Positions 32,980 to 43,019 of a stretch of DNA of 64,000 bases are shown one piece after another (the first letter of the stretch is position 1; the number at the start of each line of letters is the position of its first letter). A program made the translations under genes and the position numbers. Below the pieces are notes generated by a model. That model did no database searches, had not been told where the DNA came from, and saw only the letters and a list, made by a program, of their open reading frames with translations. Origin of the DNA: Dryocosmus kuriphilus (taxonomy: Eukaryota > Arthropoda > Insecta > Hymenoptera > Cynipidae). The stretch lies in the NCBI GenBank assembly GCA_038277395.1, contig CM076189.1:115118252-115182251 (forward strand). Reading direction: 5' to 3'.

Positions 32980-33616
32980 AAACAATTCTGCACTTCGGAT
33001 AAGTATTTACTAAGTCGGTATTAAAATTTTTTTCGTAATTAATGATAAAAGATTATTGAGAGTAACAATTGACAGTATTTTTGACTGAAACTAACGAAAT
33101 TAAAGAGAAATAAATACCGAGTTTACGAATGGCGAATTTAGAAATAACCGAAATTAAAATTTGCCGAGTTATTGCCGAAAATATTTAACGAATTAGAAAA
33201 AAAACGAATTATTCTTTTCCCAAAATTCTTAAATGCATGGAATTTAAAGTTGCTTAAATATTTAATTAAATTTTAAAATAATTTTGTACTTATTTTCTGT
33301 AATTTTATTTTCAGAAACTTTCAATTTCAGCAATTTTATATTTAGGGAATTTAATAATTCAGAGGGAATGACTCTTTGGTTAGTTTTCTAATACATTAAT
33401 AGCAAGTATTTAGAAGCCAGCAAATTTTATTTTTCGATACTTAAAAGTTTGTTATTTTAATCTTCGTAAATTTTATAATTCGTTAATTTGTATCATTGAA
33501 GATTTTCTCTTTGTTGACTTTTAAATTCCGTATTTATTTTTTCGTTATTTTTAATTAGTCTTTAAATAGTATCTATTACTGATTATTAGATAATTAAACA
33601 TTCATTTTCAGAAATT
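32980..33616. repeat. Diverged copy of the tandem-unit start
   Basis: It resembles positions 1-560 and 6194-6750, with words such as GACAGTATTTTTGACTG, ACCGAGTTTACGAATG and TTTGCCGAGTTATT. It holds no exon. It ends at the LINE copy 4 insertion. Confidence 0.6.
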
Positions 33617-33630
33617 CTAATTTCTGAAAC

Positions 33631-35588
33631 TTGGCTTCCGTTTCCGGCGCTGATAGTGATGGGACGGGTGTGGGAGTTTGAGCGATAGTTTTGGCTTTGG
33701 AGGTGAACAGGGTTTGTGTGGGGTAAAAAAGAGGGTTATGATTAGAGTTATGGCAGTTGGTATGTGGGAGGAATGAGTGGAAGCGTCGCGGAAGGTGGAA
33801 GAAGGGAAAAAGTGAGAAAAAATGGTGCATTTTAAGAGTGAGGTTAGGTTTGAAGTTAGTTAGTTACTTAGTTAGTTAGTTTGGTGGACAGAGAGTAGGG
33901 TAGTGAAGTTGTACGTGACTGGGAGACGGATATTGAGGTAAGGTCTGGTTATTGAAAGCTCCTGCTGCCTTTTTGTGTGGAAATATTGCGAAGGATGACA
34001 GAAGGGTGAGGGGAGCGTGGGGAGCGGAGCCAGGGGATGATAAGTGGCGCGGGAGACCAGTGGATAAGGTAGGAGAGTAGCAGGCCACAGGGTAACAGAC
34101 CGATTACGAGGCGATCAAGGCAACAGAACACTAGAGGGCAATACGTGCCGGAAGAAGGGAATTAGGGACTGAGAACCAGTGTGCAATGAATGAAGTGGTG
34201 AGCCGGGCAGGCGGCACCAGTGGGGGCGACGCAGAGAGATGAGAGCTTGGCAAGTCAATTGGTAAGATGCTAGAGTCAAGTAAGACCATGGATAAGGCAT
34301 TAGATAAGACAAAGGACACAATGGAAAATATGTTTTCCGAGAGTTAGAGAAGGTAGCTGGTAGAGGGATAGCGGAAGAGAAGGAACATAGGAGGGGAACA
34401 GAGGGGATAGTCATAAAGATAAAAGAGAAATTGGAGGAATGGGAAAAGTGCTGGAAGAAAGAGAAGAAAAAGTGTGGCAAAAGTTAGAGAGGATGGTCGA
34501 GTGACAGATAAAAGGACAGGAAGAGGTGAGAAAGGTAATAAGGCAGGTAGAAGAGAGGGTACGTAACTTAGAATGCAGAGGTGAACGTCAAGAGAATCGT
34601 GAGGAAATAGGTAGAGGGGCCGGGGAAGAGGGAGATGTAAACTTGAGAGAGGAGACTGAGAGAACGAAGAGTAGAGTACGTGAGTTAGAAAGGAAAATGG
34701 AGGGGTTTAAAAGGTAAAAGAAAAGGAGAAATGTCGTTATAAAAGGATTGCAAGGAGAAAGCGAAACGGGAAAGAAGGAGGTAGATAAACTTTTGAGGGA
34801 CGTAGGACCAAATGTCAGGGTGCAGGAAATAAAGGGGGTGGGCAACAAGACAGAAGGAAAAGCGAGGATGTACCTAGTCAAGCTGGGCAGTCAAGTGGAG
34901 AGGAGAGAAGTAATGAGGAAAAAGAAGGTGTTAAGGGGAAGAAAAGAAAGAATTGATTAATGTATGACATGGAGGGAGAGAATGAAAGGATGGCTAAATG
35001 GAGAGAAGGCGTGGGAGGAGAGGAGAAGAGGGAATAGAGTTGGGTTTGGGAGAGACAGGTTGTGGGTGAATGAGACGGTGTGGATATGGGACGAAGAGAG
35101 AGAGGAGCTGAAAATGCGTGAGCGATCTCAAGGTCGAAAGGGAGCAGAGGTGAGTAAGAACAAAGTAGAAGCTCCGCGGTTTGCAAACGAGGTAAAAGGA
35201 AGAATGTGGGGAGAAGGGAAAGAGAGTGCGAAAAGGGGACTAAAGTAGTTTTTTGGAATGTGCTAGGGATGGAAGAAGAAATTGGAAAGGCTGAGAGAAA
35301 GACCAGGTCATACATGGTAGAGAAGAGCCAAAATGATTCGTATAAAGGCAAAAGAAAAGCCAATATATTCGGAGATTATGTACCGTCAATAGAATGGAAA
35401 GGACGAGAGGAAACGGAAGCCCAAGGTCTTGAGCAGCAGTGCGTAGATTTAGATTAGAGATTAAGAAGCTATATACATATAGGATAAGGTAGAAATAAGT
35501 ATTTGTAAAATGTACGCTGGATGTAAAGGTGTGATGGTTATGCAAAGAATCTGAAAACCGTAAAAGGGAGAGAGTATAAATAAATAAA
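33631..35588 (+). mobile_element. Internally deleted LINE, copy 4, with intact target duplication
   Basis: It is flanked by perfect 14-base direct repeats CTAATTTCTGAAAC at 33617-33630 and 35589-35602. It starts TTGGCTTCCGTTTCCGG and ends in ATAAATAAATAAA. ORF1 is broken but recognisable in segments at 34526, 34748 and 34964. The junction of endonuclease start (35228 onward, VVFWNVLGMEEEIGK) to 3' remnant is the same as in copies 1 and 3, so the deleted form itself was mobile. Confidence 0.85.
34184..35290 (+). pseudogene. LINE ORF1-like protein, copy 4, broken
   Basis: The N-terminal part begins near the ATGAATGAAGTGGTG at 34187. Open stretches resume at 34526 (VIRQVEERVRNLECRGERQE), 34748 (GESETGKKEVDKLL, then KARMYLVKLGSQVERREVM) and 34964 (VNETVWIWDEEREELKMRERS). 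Frameshifts and stops lie between them. The Gln following KLGS, lost in copy 3, is present here. Confidence 0.6.
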
Positions 35589-35794
35589 CTAATTTCTGAA
35601 ACGTGAAATTGCGAGAGTTTCAGAACTTTCAGGAAATGGTTAATTCGTTAATTTTATTATGTAGAGTGTAAGTCTAATAATTCGTCAATTTAAAATTTTC
35701 AGGTTTAAGAAATTTGTAGGAAAATAATAATTCGTTATTATCTAATTCGTCAATTGAATCTTGTATATATTATTCTATATAGTTTTTTAATTAC

Positions 35795-35857
35795 CGCTTG
35801 TTTTACGCTTCTTCTGCGCAGATTCTTGGACTGCATCTTTACTTGCGGCAGCTGGAG
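35795..35857 (-). CDS. Micro-exon, A-PAAASKDAVQESAQKKRKTS-G module
   Basis: This 63-base class 1-1 exon has acceptor TTCTTAC-AG and donor G|GTAATT. The peptide A-PAAASKDAVQESAQKKRKTS-G ends in a KKRK cluster like the 5600 and 16343 modules. It lies about 200 bases from LINE copy 4 but is not interrupted by it. Confidence 0.65.
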
Positions 35858-36167
35858 CTGTAAGAAGAAATATAAGAAGCTTTCTGTGGAGCGCATTGGC
35901 TTTTTCAACCAGTTAGCAAAAGTAGCACACGCTCTTAAAACATATACTTGCCTTCAATTATTTTCAATTTATATTATATTCGTATCGAATTACTTTAAAT
36001 CCATATTGGAATCACATGAATTCATATCAATTGTTTGAATTTCTTGGAATGCTTGAAATCGCCAAAATTTTTGAATCCCTTAGATTGTAATCTAAATAAT
36101 TTTTAATTACCCCCAGGAGCAATTAATAAAGGCTTCAGGTACAAAGGATATTAAACTGGTTTATTAC

Positions 36168-36245
36168 CTACGCCTACTGAAGAACTTTTCATAAGTTCTG
36201 CGAGATCGTTTACTCTTGTAGGCGGTCGGTTTGCCCCAGTTGGTG
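36168..36245 (-). CDS. Micro-exon, A-PTGANRPPTRVNDLAELMK module
   Basis: This 78-base class 1-1 exon has acceptor TTCTTAC-AG and an internal donor G|GTAATA. It encodes A-PTGANRPPTRVNDLAELMK followed by SSSVGV-G. Reading on to the conserved-position donor at 36111 would meet a TAA, and that extra part resembles the CCAGTTCAATATCCTTGG exons at 59-60 kb. The exon may therefore be a fusion of two ancestral modules, with the second now intronic. Confidence 0.6.
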
Positions 36246-36441
36246 CTGTAAGAAGAAATATAAGAAATTTTCAGTGAATTTATTTTCACTTTCCAAATTG
36301 TTAATAAAAGTACCAGTAGCTCTTAAAATATGTGCTTGCTTTCAATTATCCGCAATTTTTATTAAATTCGTATTGAATTATTTTTAATCCATATTGAAAT
36401 CATTCGAATTTTTACATTCTCATCTCAACGAGAAAGGTCTT

Positions 36442-36662
36442 CACGGTGGTCGGGAAGGCAAAAAAGGTTTGCCTACACTGACGTCAAAAAGTGCCAGCAC
36501 AGTTTTCTTCTTTTTCACTTATATTTACAGGAAATCGTTGTCTGAAAATAGAAGCTGCTACTTCTTGCAATTTATTGATGCCGAAACGAAATAATATGTT
36601 AAACAATTTTTTTTACATATTTGGCCCTGTTAAAAACGGGTTTGAGATTACTTTTTAGTAAT
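36442..36662 (+). repeat. Left terminal inverted repeat of the outer transposon
   Basis: It pairs with 42511-42731 over about 221 bases with scattered differences. Shared words include ACAGTTTTCTTCTTTTTCAC, TATTTACAGGAAATCGTT and TTGATGCCGAAA. Confidence 0.8.
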
Positions 36663-37040
36663 GAGTACTGACTACCATTCAATACAATAGAAAAAATTGT
36701 TTAATACGTGTGTATTTGATTACACGATGTCATTTATTTTAAAACTGAATTCATGTGTAAGCTGTGTTAATCAGTTGAAACTTCGATATCTACCTCGATA
36801 CTACACGTGTATGAAAAGAATGCAATGGACAACTTTTTGCAGTTCTGTTGTTGCTATCGATGTAAATATTATACATACGATATTCAAACTATTTTTAGTG
36901 TTTATAGATGATTGCTGGAAAATAGCTAGCTGGCATCGTACTTCACTCGTTCCTTAGTCGCCTTGTAGGTACGATCTATTTCAGCTCGTTTATACCCAGA
37001 TAATAAGTTTTGTTGGTAAGTGTATTAAAGGGTGATTTTG

Positions 37041-38372
37041 AAACTGCCGAAACACGCGAATTATAAGTGCAGTCATGAAGAAAACAGGCAAAAAGTGTGT
37101 GGGCCGTGTGGACAAAAAATCATTGTGGGCAAGAAAAAATTAAATCATTTTAATATCACAGATAGTAATTAAAAATTAATCAAAGAGTTTGTTGATGCTG
37201 GTTAAGATCTATCTAGTGAGAAATATCCTCCAAGCATTTTTTCGGGTTGTCGGAAGAAGCTGTCTGAACATAAGAAATGTGTAGTGAATAGAGCTTCATC
37301 AATTTTACACGAGATATCTGCTAAAGAAGACGTTCAGGATTCCATACGATTGGGCACCGGTGGTCGTGAAAAAAGGATTTGTTTAAAAACAAAGAAATCC
37401 AAGGATCTAATGTCATTTTCAACGGAAAATCTAGATTCTTTTCACGTGAATATTGCAGCTTCTAACAACCATATGAGAAATATGACTTCTTTTATATGTA
37501 AGACTGCAGGTAGAAAATCTGTACCTCTAAAGTATGAAGAACATATTAGAGAAAGAACTCATTTATTAGATCAATCTTATCATGAAGACATATTTGAATT
37601 TGAGTTTGAAACAACGGATAAAAGTCACCAAAAAAGGCCTGTGATTTGGGCTAAAACACGAATTATTAGAAGAAGTTTTGGAAAAACGTAACAAGGCTTT
37701 TTAAAGTATCTATGTTCATAATTCCTGATGCAGACAATGGTACCGCAGAATATAGTTCAGAAAGCTCATCTGTTGAAAATATTATTCACTATATTCCTCC
37801 GAAAAAAAGGAAATTATATCTAGAAAATGAAAAATTAGAATAAAGATCAACTAGCATCAAGAAATTAATTATGATTTGTATCGTTCCAGATATTATGGAA
37901 ACATATAATAATATGAAATTTATCTTTGATTTAGTGAAACTAAATGAACCTTTTTTTAAGTTTGTTTCTGATATTAAGATCCTATTGATAATTAAGGGCC
38001 AGGAAACAGCCACTTCCATTTTCCCGTGCCGGTATTGTTCAATTAGTCTAAAAGAGTTGAGAAATTTGCATTAAAAAACAGAGTGCCAAATATCAGGTGG
38101 CGATGAATCAAAATTACTAAAAATTTTTAGAGATTTAAAACAAGATTACGCAAAGTATGTCTCTCTAGGCAAAAACAAGAGGGTGTCCAAAGAATTGCAT
38201 TGTGTAATTAATGAGCCAATTGTTCGTGAAGATGATGATGTTAAAGTATTCGAGAAATGCTATGTTCCAGAATTACACTTGCTAGAAGCCTTGTCAACCA
38301 GCTTTTTTTGGAATCGATTGGTACCATTACTAGGTCGAGAGAAAGCACTGATATGGCCTCTGAAATTGAAAA
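37041..38372 (+). pseudogene. Outer transposon gene, N-terminal and middle part, broken
   Basis: From 37041 the frame reads LPKHANYKCSHEENRQKVCG and then CGQKI: Cys/His pairs that look like a zinc-binding N-terminus. Two in-frame stops follow (near 37173 and 37205). It then reads CRKKLSEHKKCVVNRASSIL and stays open to 37691. Later pieces in other frames include KGQETATSIFPCRYCS at about 37997-38050, and from 38183 MSKELHCVINEPIVRED, VPELHLLEALSTSFFW and LGREKALIWPLKLK. I recall similar uncharacterised, transposon-like insect proteins but cannot name the family with certainty. The gene is interrupted at 38372 by the nested element. Confidence 0.6.
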
Positions 38373-38880
38373 CACAGGTCCACAAAAAAAAAAGTGGGTT
38401 GTGCGAGAGATCAGAGCATGGTATCTATACGTATTTTGGGAGCGCAGAACACGAATCTGAGATTGTTTTCCCCCCAGAACATCAGGGTTTTCCCGTAGAC
38501 GTGGAAACCTCCCTAAAATATCCGCTTTGTCGGGTATGAAATAACCCTTGTTATTGAAATCGTCTGGAAACAGGTCAAAGCATAATATATTTGCATTTCT
38601 TGGGTTTTGAATACGAATCTGACATTATTTTTCTCGAAGCACATCAGAATTTTCCCCTAGATGCGGATATTTCCCTAGAAAATCAGATTGTTCATGCATG
38701 AAGTTGCGCTTGTTTTTGAAATCATCTGTAAACAGATCAGAGTATAATATCTTCATGTATTTTTGTGCACTGAATACGAATTTCACCTTGATTCTTCCTC
38801 AACAGGTCAGGATTTTCCCCTAGATTTGATCAATTTCCTAGGATCGCTATTCTCGCGGGTATAACGTCACCCTTATTACA
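38373..38880 (+). repeat. Left inverted end: about three 162-base units
   Basis: ACGAATCTGA-type starts lie at about 38453, 38615 and 38778. Each unit has CATCAGrrTTTTCCCC, a GGAAAxxTCCCTA part and a GATATGAA part. The array is the inverse of the one at the right end. Confidence 0.75.
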
Positions 38881-39084
38881 TTGAGCATCATACATATAAT
38901 GTAGCCAGGTCTTAGTAGGAGTCAATCGAATCTGAGTTATCTTTGATTAGCTGAAATTGCTCCGGTATGATTTATTGAAAGGAGGGGACTAAACCTACTT
39001 CAAAGCTTTTTCCTGTCGATCGTCACACAGGAAGCACATCTGATCTGCGTCTTTCTACAAGGTTTCCATACTAGAATTAGAATG

Positions 39085-40868
39085 TTCTTATATTGTTTTT
39101 CTGGTCTTGCGTATACGTTTATCATTGTAAGACCTATGGAGTGGTTTTCTTCTTCTCTTTGTCTCTTTTATCTTACAATCTCTTTTTAACATCCAGCAGA
39201 AGTCTATCATCATATGCTCGTCCCATCGTCCTTGACACCAACGCTCCTCTTTCTTGATATCCTGATGGAACCGCTCTCGCTGCTCCTCGCTGAAATCTCC
39301 GCAGTTACTTGGAAAGTAATCCAAATGCGCATGAAGAAAATGCAATTTGAGATTCATCAAACAACCTAGTTTCCTGAACATTTAAACTATTGTAGACACT
39401 ATCTTCCTGTAATTTTCACTTCTGTTATTACGTAGGAAGTGTTGTGAAACTTTCTTCAAACTGACCCATGCCGACTTTTCAACATCATTCATTATATTTA
39501 TAAATTGGTCATCCTTCATCATGGTGCGAATTTGAAGACCATCAAATATACCTTCTTTCAGTTTATTCTCAGAAATAGCAGGAAATATATGACCTAAATA
39601 AGCAAAGCATTGACCGTCTTTGTCTAATGCTTTTACAGATTGTTTCATCAATCCAAGCTTTATATGAAGAGGTGGCAGAAGGATTTTTGCAGGATCGGCA
39701 ATTGGTTCATGTATTACATTGTGTGGGCCTGGAAGCAACTCCAATCTTGGTGTCTAATCAATCGGCTTATAATGATTTTCCCTATCTCTACTGTCCCAGA
39801 GACATAAATAACATGGGAATTTAGTAAAGCCCGATTGTTGCCCAAGAATCATATACAGAATACTGAAGTCCCCACAAATTGGCCATTCATGCTCTTTACT
39901 TAATTTTCTTCAGAACTGCTTCAATATTGTCATATACTCCTTTCAATACTGTTCAGTGTGCTATTGGTATCGGCGCATATTTATTTGTATTATGGAGCAA
40001 CACTGCGTTCAGAATACTTTTTGATGAATCTATAAACAGCCTCCATTTTTCAGCACTGTACGAATTTGTCTTTAGTTTATTTATCAAGCTTTTTGTATCG
40101 ATACAATAAACTAGATCTACATCCCGCGCGAAGTGCTTTCTGAACTCCTTATGTCTATCTCGGTAGAAAGTGCCTTTAGTTTTACTAGATAGCAAGTTCT
40201 TCTTTTTCAATCTTGAGGCTAGTAACTCGGGCCTATCTTTCGGCAACCCTAAATTCTTAATCAAATCATTAAGTTCTTCTTGTGAGAAGGTTTGCGGTAT
40301 AGAATGGTTTTGATAATGTGGATTGTAATTCTCATCGTCTACAGAATTTATTACTTCATCCGCTTCGGAGCATCTGTCATACTCTTGTTCTGAATAGTCT
40401 TCATTTTCCACTTCACTGACAGATGCAATGATGTCATATTCTACTTCTGCCATGTTCTCAACATTATCAGATAGAAACGTCGGCTTTGTTTTACTGGAAA
40501 CATTTGAGTAAACTATTTGAGAAATATTGGGACTATTGAATCCTGCAACATTCGTCATACAGAAATAGCAATCTTCCTCGCCTTTTGGTTGTCTCCATCT
40601 AACAGGAGTCTTGAATTCTAGTTTCGATCGATCCTCTTTTTCATTCCATCGGCTGGACGGAATACTACAAGTGCTACATATGAAATGCGGGGCCCATTAA
40701 GTTTTTAATGTGTCACCTCAAAACCAAAGCAATTTCTATAAATACTTTTAATCTTGTCTGAAAACTTTCTCAAATTCTTCTTCATTCTATACTCACCACA
40801 AACATAGCAAAACTATTGACGCTTGCTATCATATTTGCGGAAAGTATTCGGGAGCAATTCGCCGTTCA
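39085..40868 (-). pseudogene. Nested transposon gene: CxxC N-terminus plus transposase-like core, broken
   Basis: Read leftwards on the minus strand: FCYVCGEYR, then HFICSTCS, then EEDCYFC (three Cys pairs), then an acidic region with TFSQEELNDLIKNLGLPKDR, SSKTKGTFYRDRHKEF, EKWRLFIDSSKSILNAVLLH and CGDFSILYMILGQQSGFTKF with PCYLCLWDSR. It continues ILLPPLHIKLGLMKQSVKAL, IFDGLQIRTMMKD, LKLHFLHAHLDYFPSNCGDF, EEQRERFHQDIKKEERW and FCWMLKRDC. I recognise this as a widespread uncharacterised, transposon-type animal family. It has at least three in-frame stops (one after IPIAH, one after KPID, one after IVSTIV) and one frameshift near IKKIK/KEHEW. Confidence 0.7.
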
Positions 40869-40899
40869 GCGAACATTTTAAAGCTTGTTTTTTTTGGAT

Positions 40900-41240
40900 C
40901 CATGTGCGTATGAAAAGCCTGCATGTTGGGGATCCTGTGCTGATCGCAGGTGAGTCCATCGTCCTAGGGGTGATAACCCTCATACATCCCTAGGTCTAAG
41001 TGTGAGGACTTTCCGACTTTGACGAGGACGTTATCAACTCGTCGTCGGAGACACTAAGGCTTCGTTTTCACACCTCAACTCCCACTACAGGGTAACGTGC
41101 CTGACAACCCTGGAGGCTGTTACAATAGTGGACCGGAAAGCGAATCATTCTACAAATCCCCTTTCAGGGCAGTTTTCATCGTCTCCAGCATCCTCACTGA
41201 TAGCAGATTTAAATAACAATTGTGCTTTTTCAGCTGCAAC
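40900..41240. other. GC-richer segment inside the nested transposon, unexplained
   Basis: Words such as GTCCTAGGGGTGATAACCCT and CATCCCTAGG, and ACGAGGACGTTATCAACTCG, form short imperfect palindromes. Neither strand gives a recognisable protein. It sits upstream of the minus-strand gene and could be its leader, or an older inserted fragment with LINE-like composition. Confidence 0.35.
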
Positions 41241-41439
41241 TGTGCCATTGGAAATTTACGAGAAACAGGTTTTTCTCTTCGAAGTTTAAGAATAGTCAGA
41301 TATTCTTATCATGCGATTAGAAAATCTGTTCCATCATTCGGCTCTAAATTTTTTCAGACTCAAAAGCAAGTTTTCAGGCGCGAAGTTGAATTCACTATAA
41401 CGTCGTTTTATAAAAAAGAGAACTTTTTAAGGAATTCGT

Positions 41440-41948
41440 TACAGGCCAACAAGATTTGCAACCCAGAAACCAGACAAAGCGGTTTTTCTAGGAAATTCTC
41501 TACTTCTATGGGAAAACCACGATATGCTGGGGGAAAACCAGCCTCAGATTGGTAATCTACGCACCAAAATACATAAAAATATCATGCCTGATCTTTTTCA
41601 AACGATTTTAATATCAAGTGTAATTCATATCCAGAAAAGCTGATTTACTAGGGAATTTTCCGCGTCTAGGGGAAGACCTCGACGTACTGAGGGGAATACA
41701 GTCTCAGATTCGTATTCTGTCCACCAAAATACATAATAATATCATGCCTGATGTTTTCTAGATGATTTTAATACCAAGGGTAAATCATATCCAGAAAAGC
41801 TGATCTTCTAGGGAATTTTCCGCATCTAGGGGAAAACCCTGATGTGCTGGGGAAAAACTGAGGTCAGATTCGTTTTCAGCGCTCCAAAATACGTATAGAT
41901 ACCGTAGTCTGATCTCTCGCACAACCCAATTTTTTTTGTGGGCTTGTG
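41440..41948 (-). repeat. Right inverted end: about three 162-base units
   Basis: TCAGATTsGT-type words lie at about 41544, 41703 and 41865, the inverse of the left array. Each unit includes CTAGGGAATTTTCCGCrTCTA and CCAAAATACATA parts. Confidence 0.75.
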
Positions 41949-42320
41949 AAATTATTTCAAAAAATTACCATGGGCAAATCTTCGAGGGAAACGCATGAAC
42001 AAAATTACTAAAGGAAGCTGACACCTTATGTGATCAAGTGATATATGAAACTGTCCGTCTATTGGCTATTGTACTATTTATATCTGCTTTTATGGCTATG
42101 GACAAAATGGTACGCTTCTGTATTCCACTACAATAAGAGGCTTTGTCGATGATGCTGATAAAATAATAATCGAAAAACTCTTTCATCACGTTAAGGAGAA
42201 ATTGCATTTATTGAAGAATTCAGAAGGTCTGTTAAATTTTCGTCATTTCACATCTAAAAAAATGTTCTTAACAAATTATGCTTTAAATGAAAAATTTTGT
42301 TAACTTTCGGACCTTATAAA
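41949..42320 (+). pseudogene. Outer transposon gene, C-terminal part
   Basis: Immediately after the nested insert the frame continues IISKNYHGQIFEGNA, then a TGA, then TKLLKEADTLCDQVIYETV and FISAFMAMDKMVRFC, then a TAA. This continues the module ended at 38372. It then decays into non-coding sequence before the right inverted repeat. Confidence 0.55.
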
Positions 42321-42510
42321 ATTAATATGTACCATATATTTGTGCATTTTCCAATAGCTGTTGTACTTAAGGAAAAATTGTTCGAAAAAAAAATTTTTGA
42401 CTCCTTCAATAAAAAATGAATTTGAAAAAAATCATATTTTCTCTTATTTATTTCTTATGTTACTTATTTTTTGCTTGTTTGTTCATAATGTGAGCGAATT
42501 GTAATTGTTT

Positions 42511-42731
42511 ATTAGTCAAAAGCAATTCTGAATCCATTTTCAACAGGTCCAAATGTGTAAAAATAAATTTCTGATAGATTATTTCATTTCGGCATCAATA
42601 GATTGCAAGAAGGAGCAGATTCGATTTTCGGATAACGATTTCCTGTAAATATAAGTGAAAAAGAAGAAAACTGTGATCGATCTTTTTGTCGGCAGTGTAT
42701 TCAAACTTTTTTGGCCTTCCCGACCACCGTG
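42511..42731 (-). repeat. Right terminal inverted repeat of the outer transposon
   Basis: This is the inverse of 36442-36662 and ends ...CCGACCACCGTG. The next four bases are the TATT target duplicate. Confidence 0.8.
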
Positions 42732-42985
42732 TATTAGTTTTATGCGAAAACTGACTTTCGCGGATTTCACGAAATCTCGACGTTTAATGACCCCCAGAAT
42801 CCGAAAAACATGTTTTACGTTGACGTCTGTCTGTCGTTGTTGTCGTCGTTGTCGTTGGCTGTTTCCACGATAACTTTCGAAGGACTAATCGTATTAGATT
42901 GCGCTTTGGGAAACTTCTTTAGGGCATAAAAGGTAAGGACGTGTTCGTTAACCGGCCGCTTTTTACGAGTGGTTCTGGTTTTACC
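42732..42985. repeat. Dispersed (GTC/GTT)n repeat, right half of a split copy
   Basis: It begins TATTAGTTTTATGCG and continues CTGACTTTCGCGGATTTCAC to a short GTCGTTGTTGTCGTCG run. The left half (ACATTCTCATCTCAACGAGA) is at about 36414-36437, on the other side of the outer transposon. Confidence 0.75.
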
Positions 42986-43019
42986 ATCATAATTTTTTTC
43001 TAAGAATGAAAGATTCAAA

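Larger units (their letters stand above)
38373..41948 (-). mobile_element. Nested DNA transposon with tandem-repeat inverted ends
   Basis: The ends CACAGGTCCACAAAAA (left) and the inverse of CACAAGCCCACAAAAA (right) are followed by a shared GGGTTGTGCGAGAGATCAG and then by inverted arrays of about 162-base units. AAA on each side (38370-38372 and 41949-41951) would be a 3-base target duplication. Removing the element with one AAA puts the flanking halves of the outer gene back in one frame, which is strong support for the boundaries. It carries a minus-strand transposase-like pseudogene. CAC ends plus a 3-base duplication would suit a Chapaev3-like element, as inference. Confidence 0.75.
36442..42731 (+). 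mobile_element. DNA transposon, CACGGTGG ends, host of a nested element
   Basis: Inverted ends of about 221 bases start CACGGTGGTCGGGAAGG on both sides. The flanking 4 bases are TCTT (36438-36441) and TATT (42732-42735). The insertion splits a dispersed repeat whose unbroken relatives near 1250, 43490 and 46050 read GAGGAGGTATTAGTTTTATG, so the site was GG-TATT-AG and TCTT is a mutated duplicate. CAC ends with a 4-base duplication fit Chapaev-like (CMC) elements; that placement is inference. Without the nested insert it would be about 2.7 kb. Confidence 0.8.

Noticed and set aside
38183..38539. Single 118-residue gene on the plus strand
   Set aside because: Its second half is the inverted end of the nested transposon; only the part before 38372 belongs to the outer gene.
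39953..40558. Independent 201-residue host gene
   Set aside because: It continues, through stops and one frameshift, into recognisable downstream blocks of the same transposon-type gene and lies inside the inverted ends.
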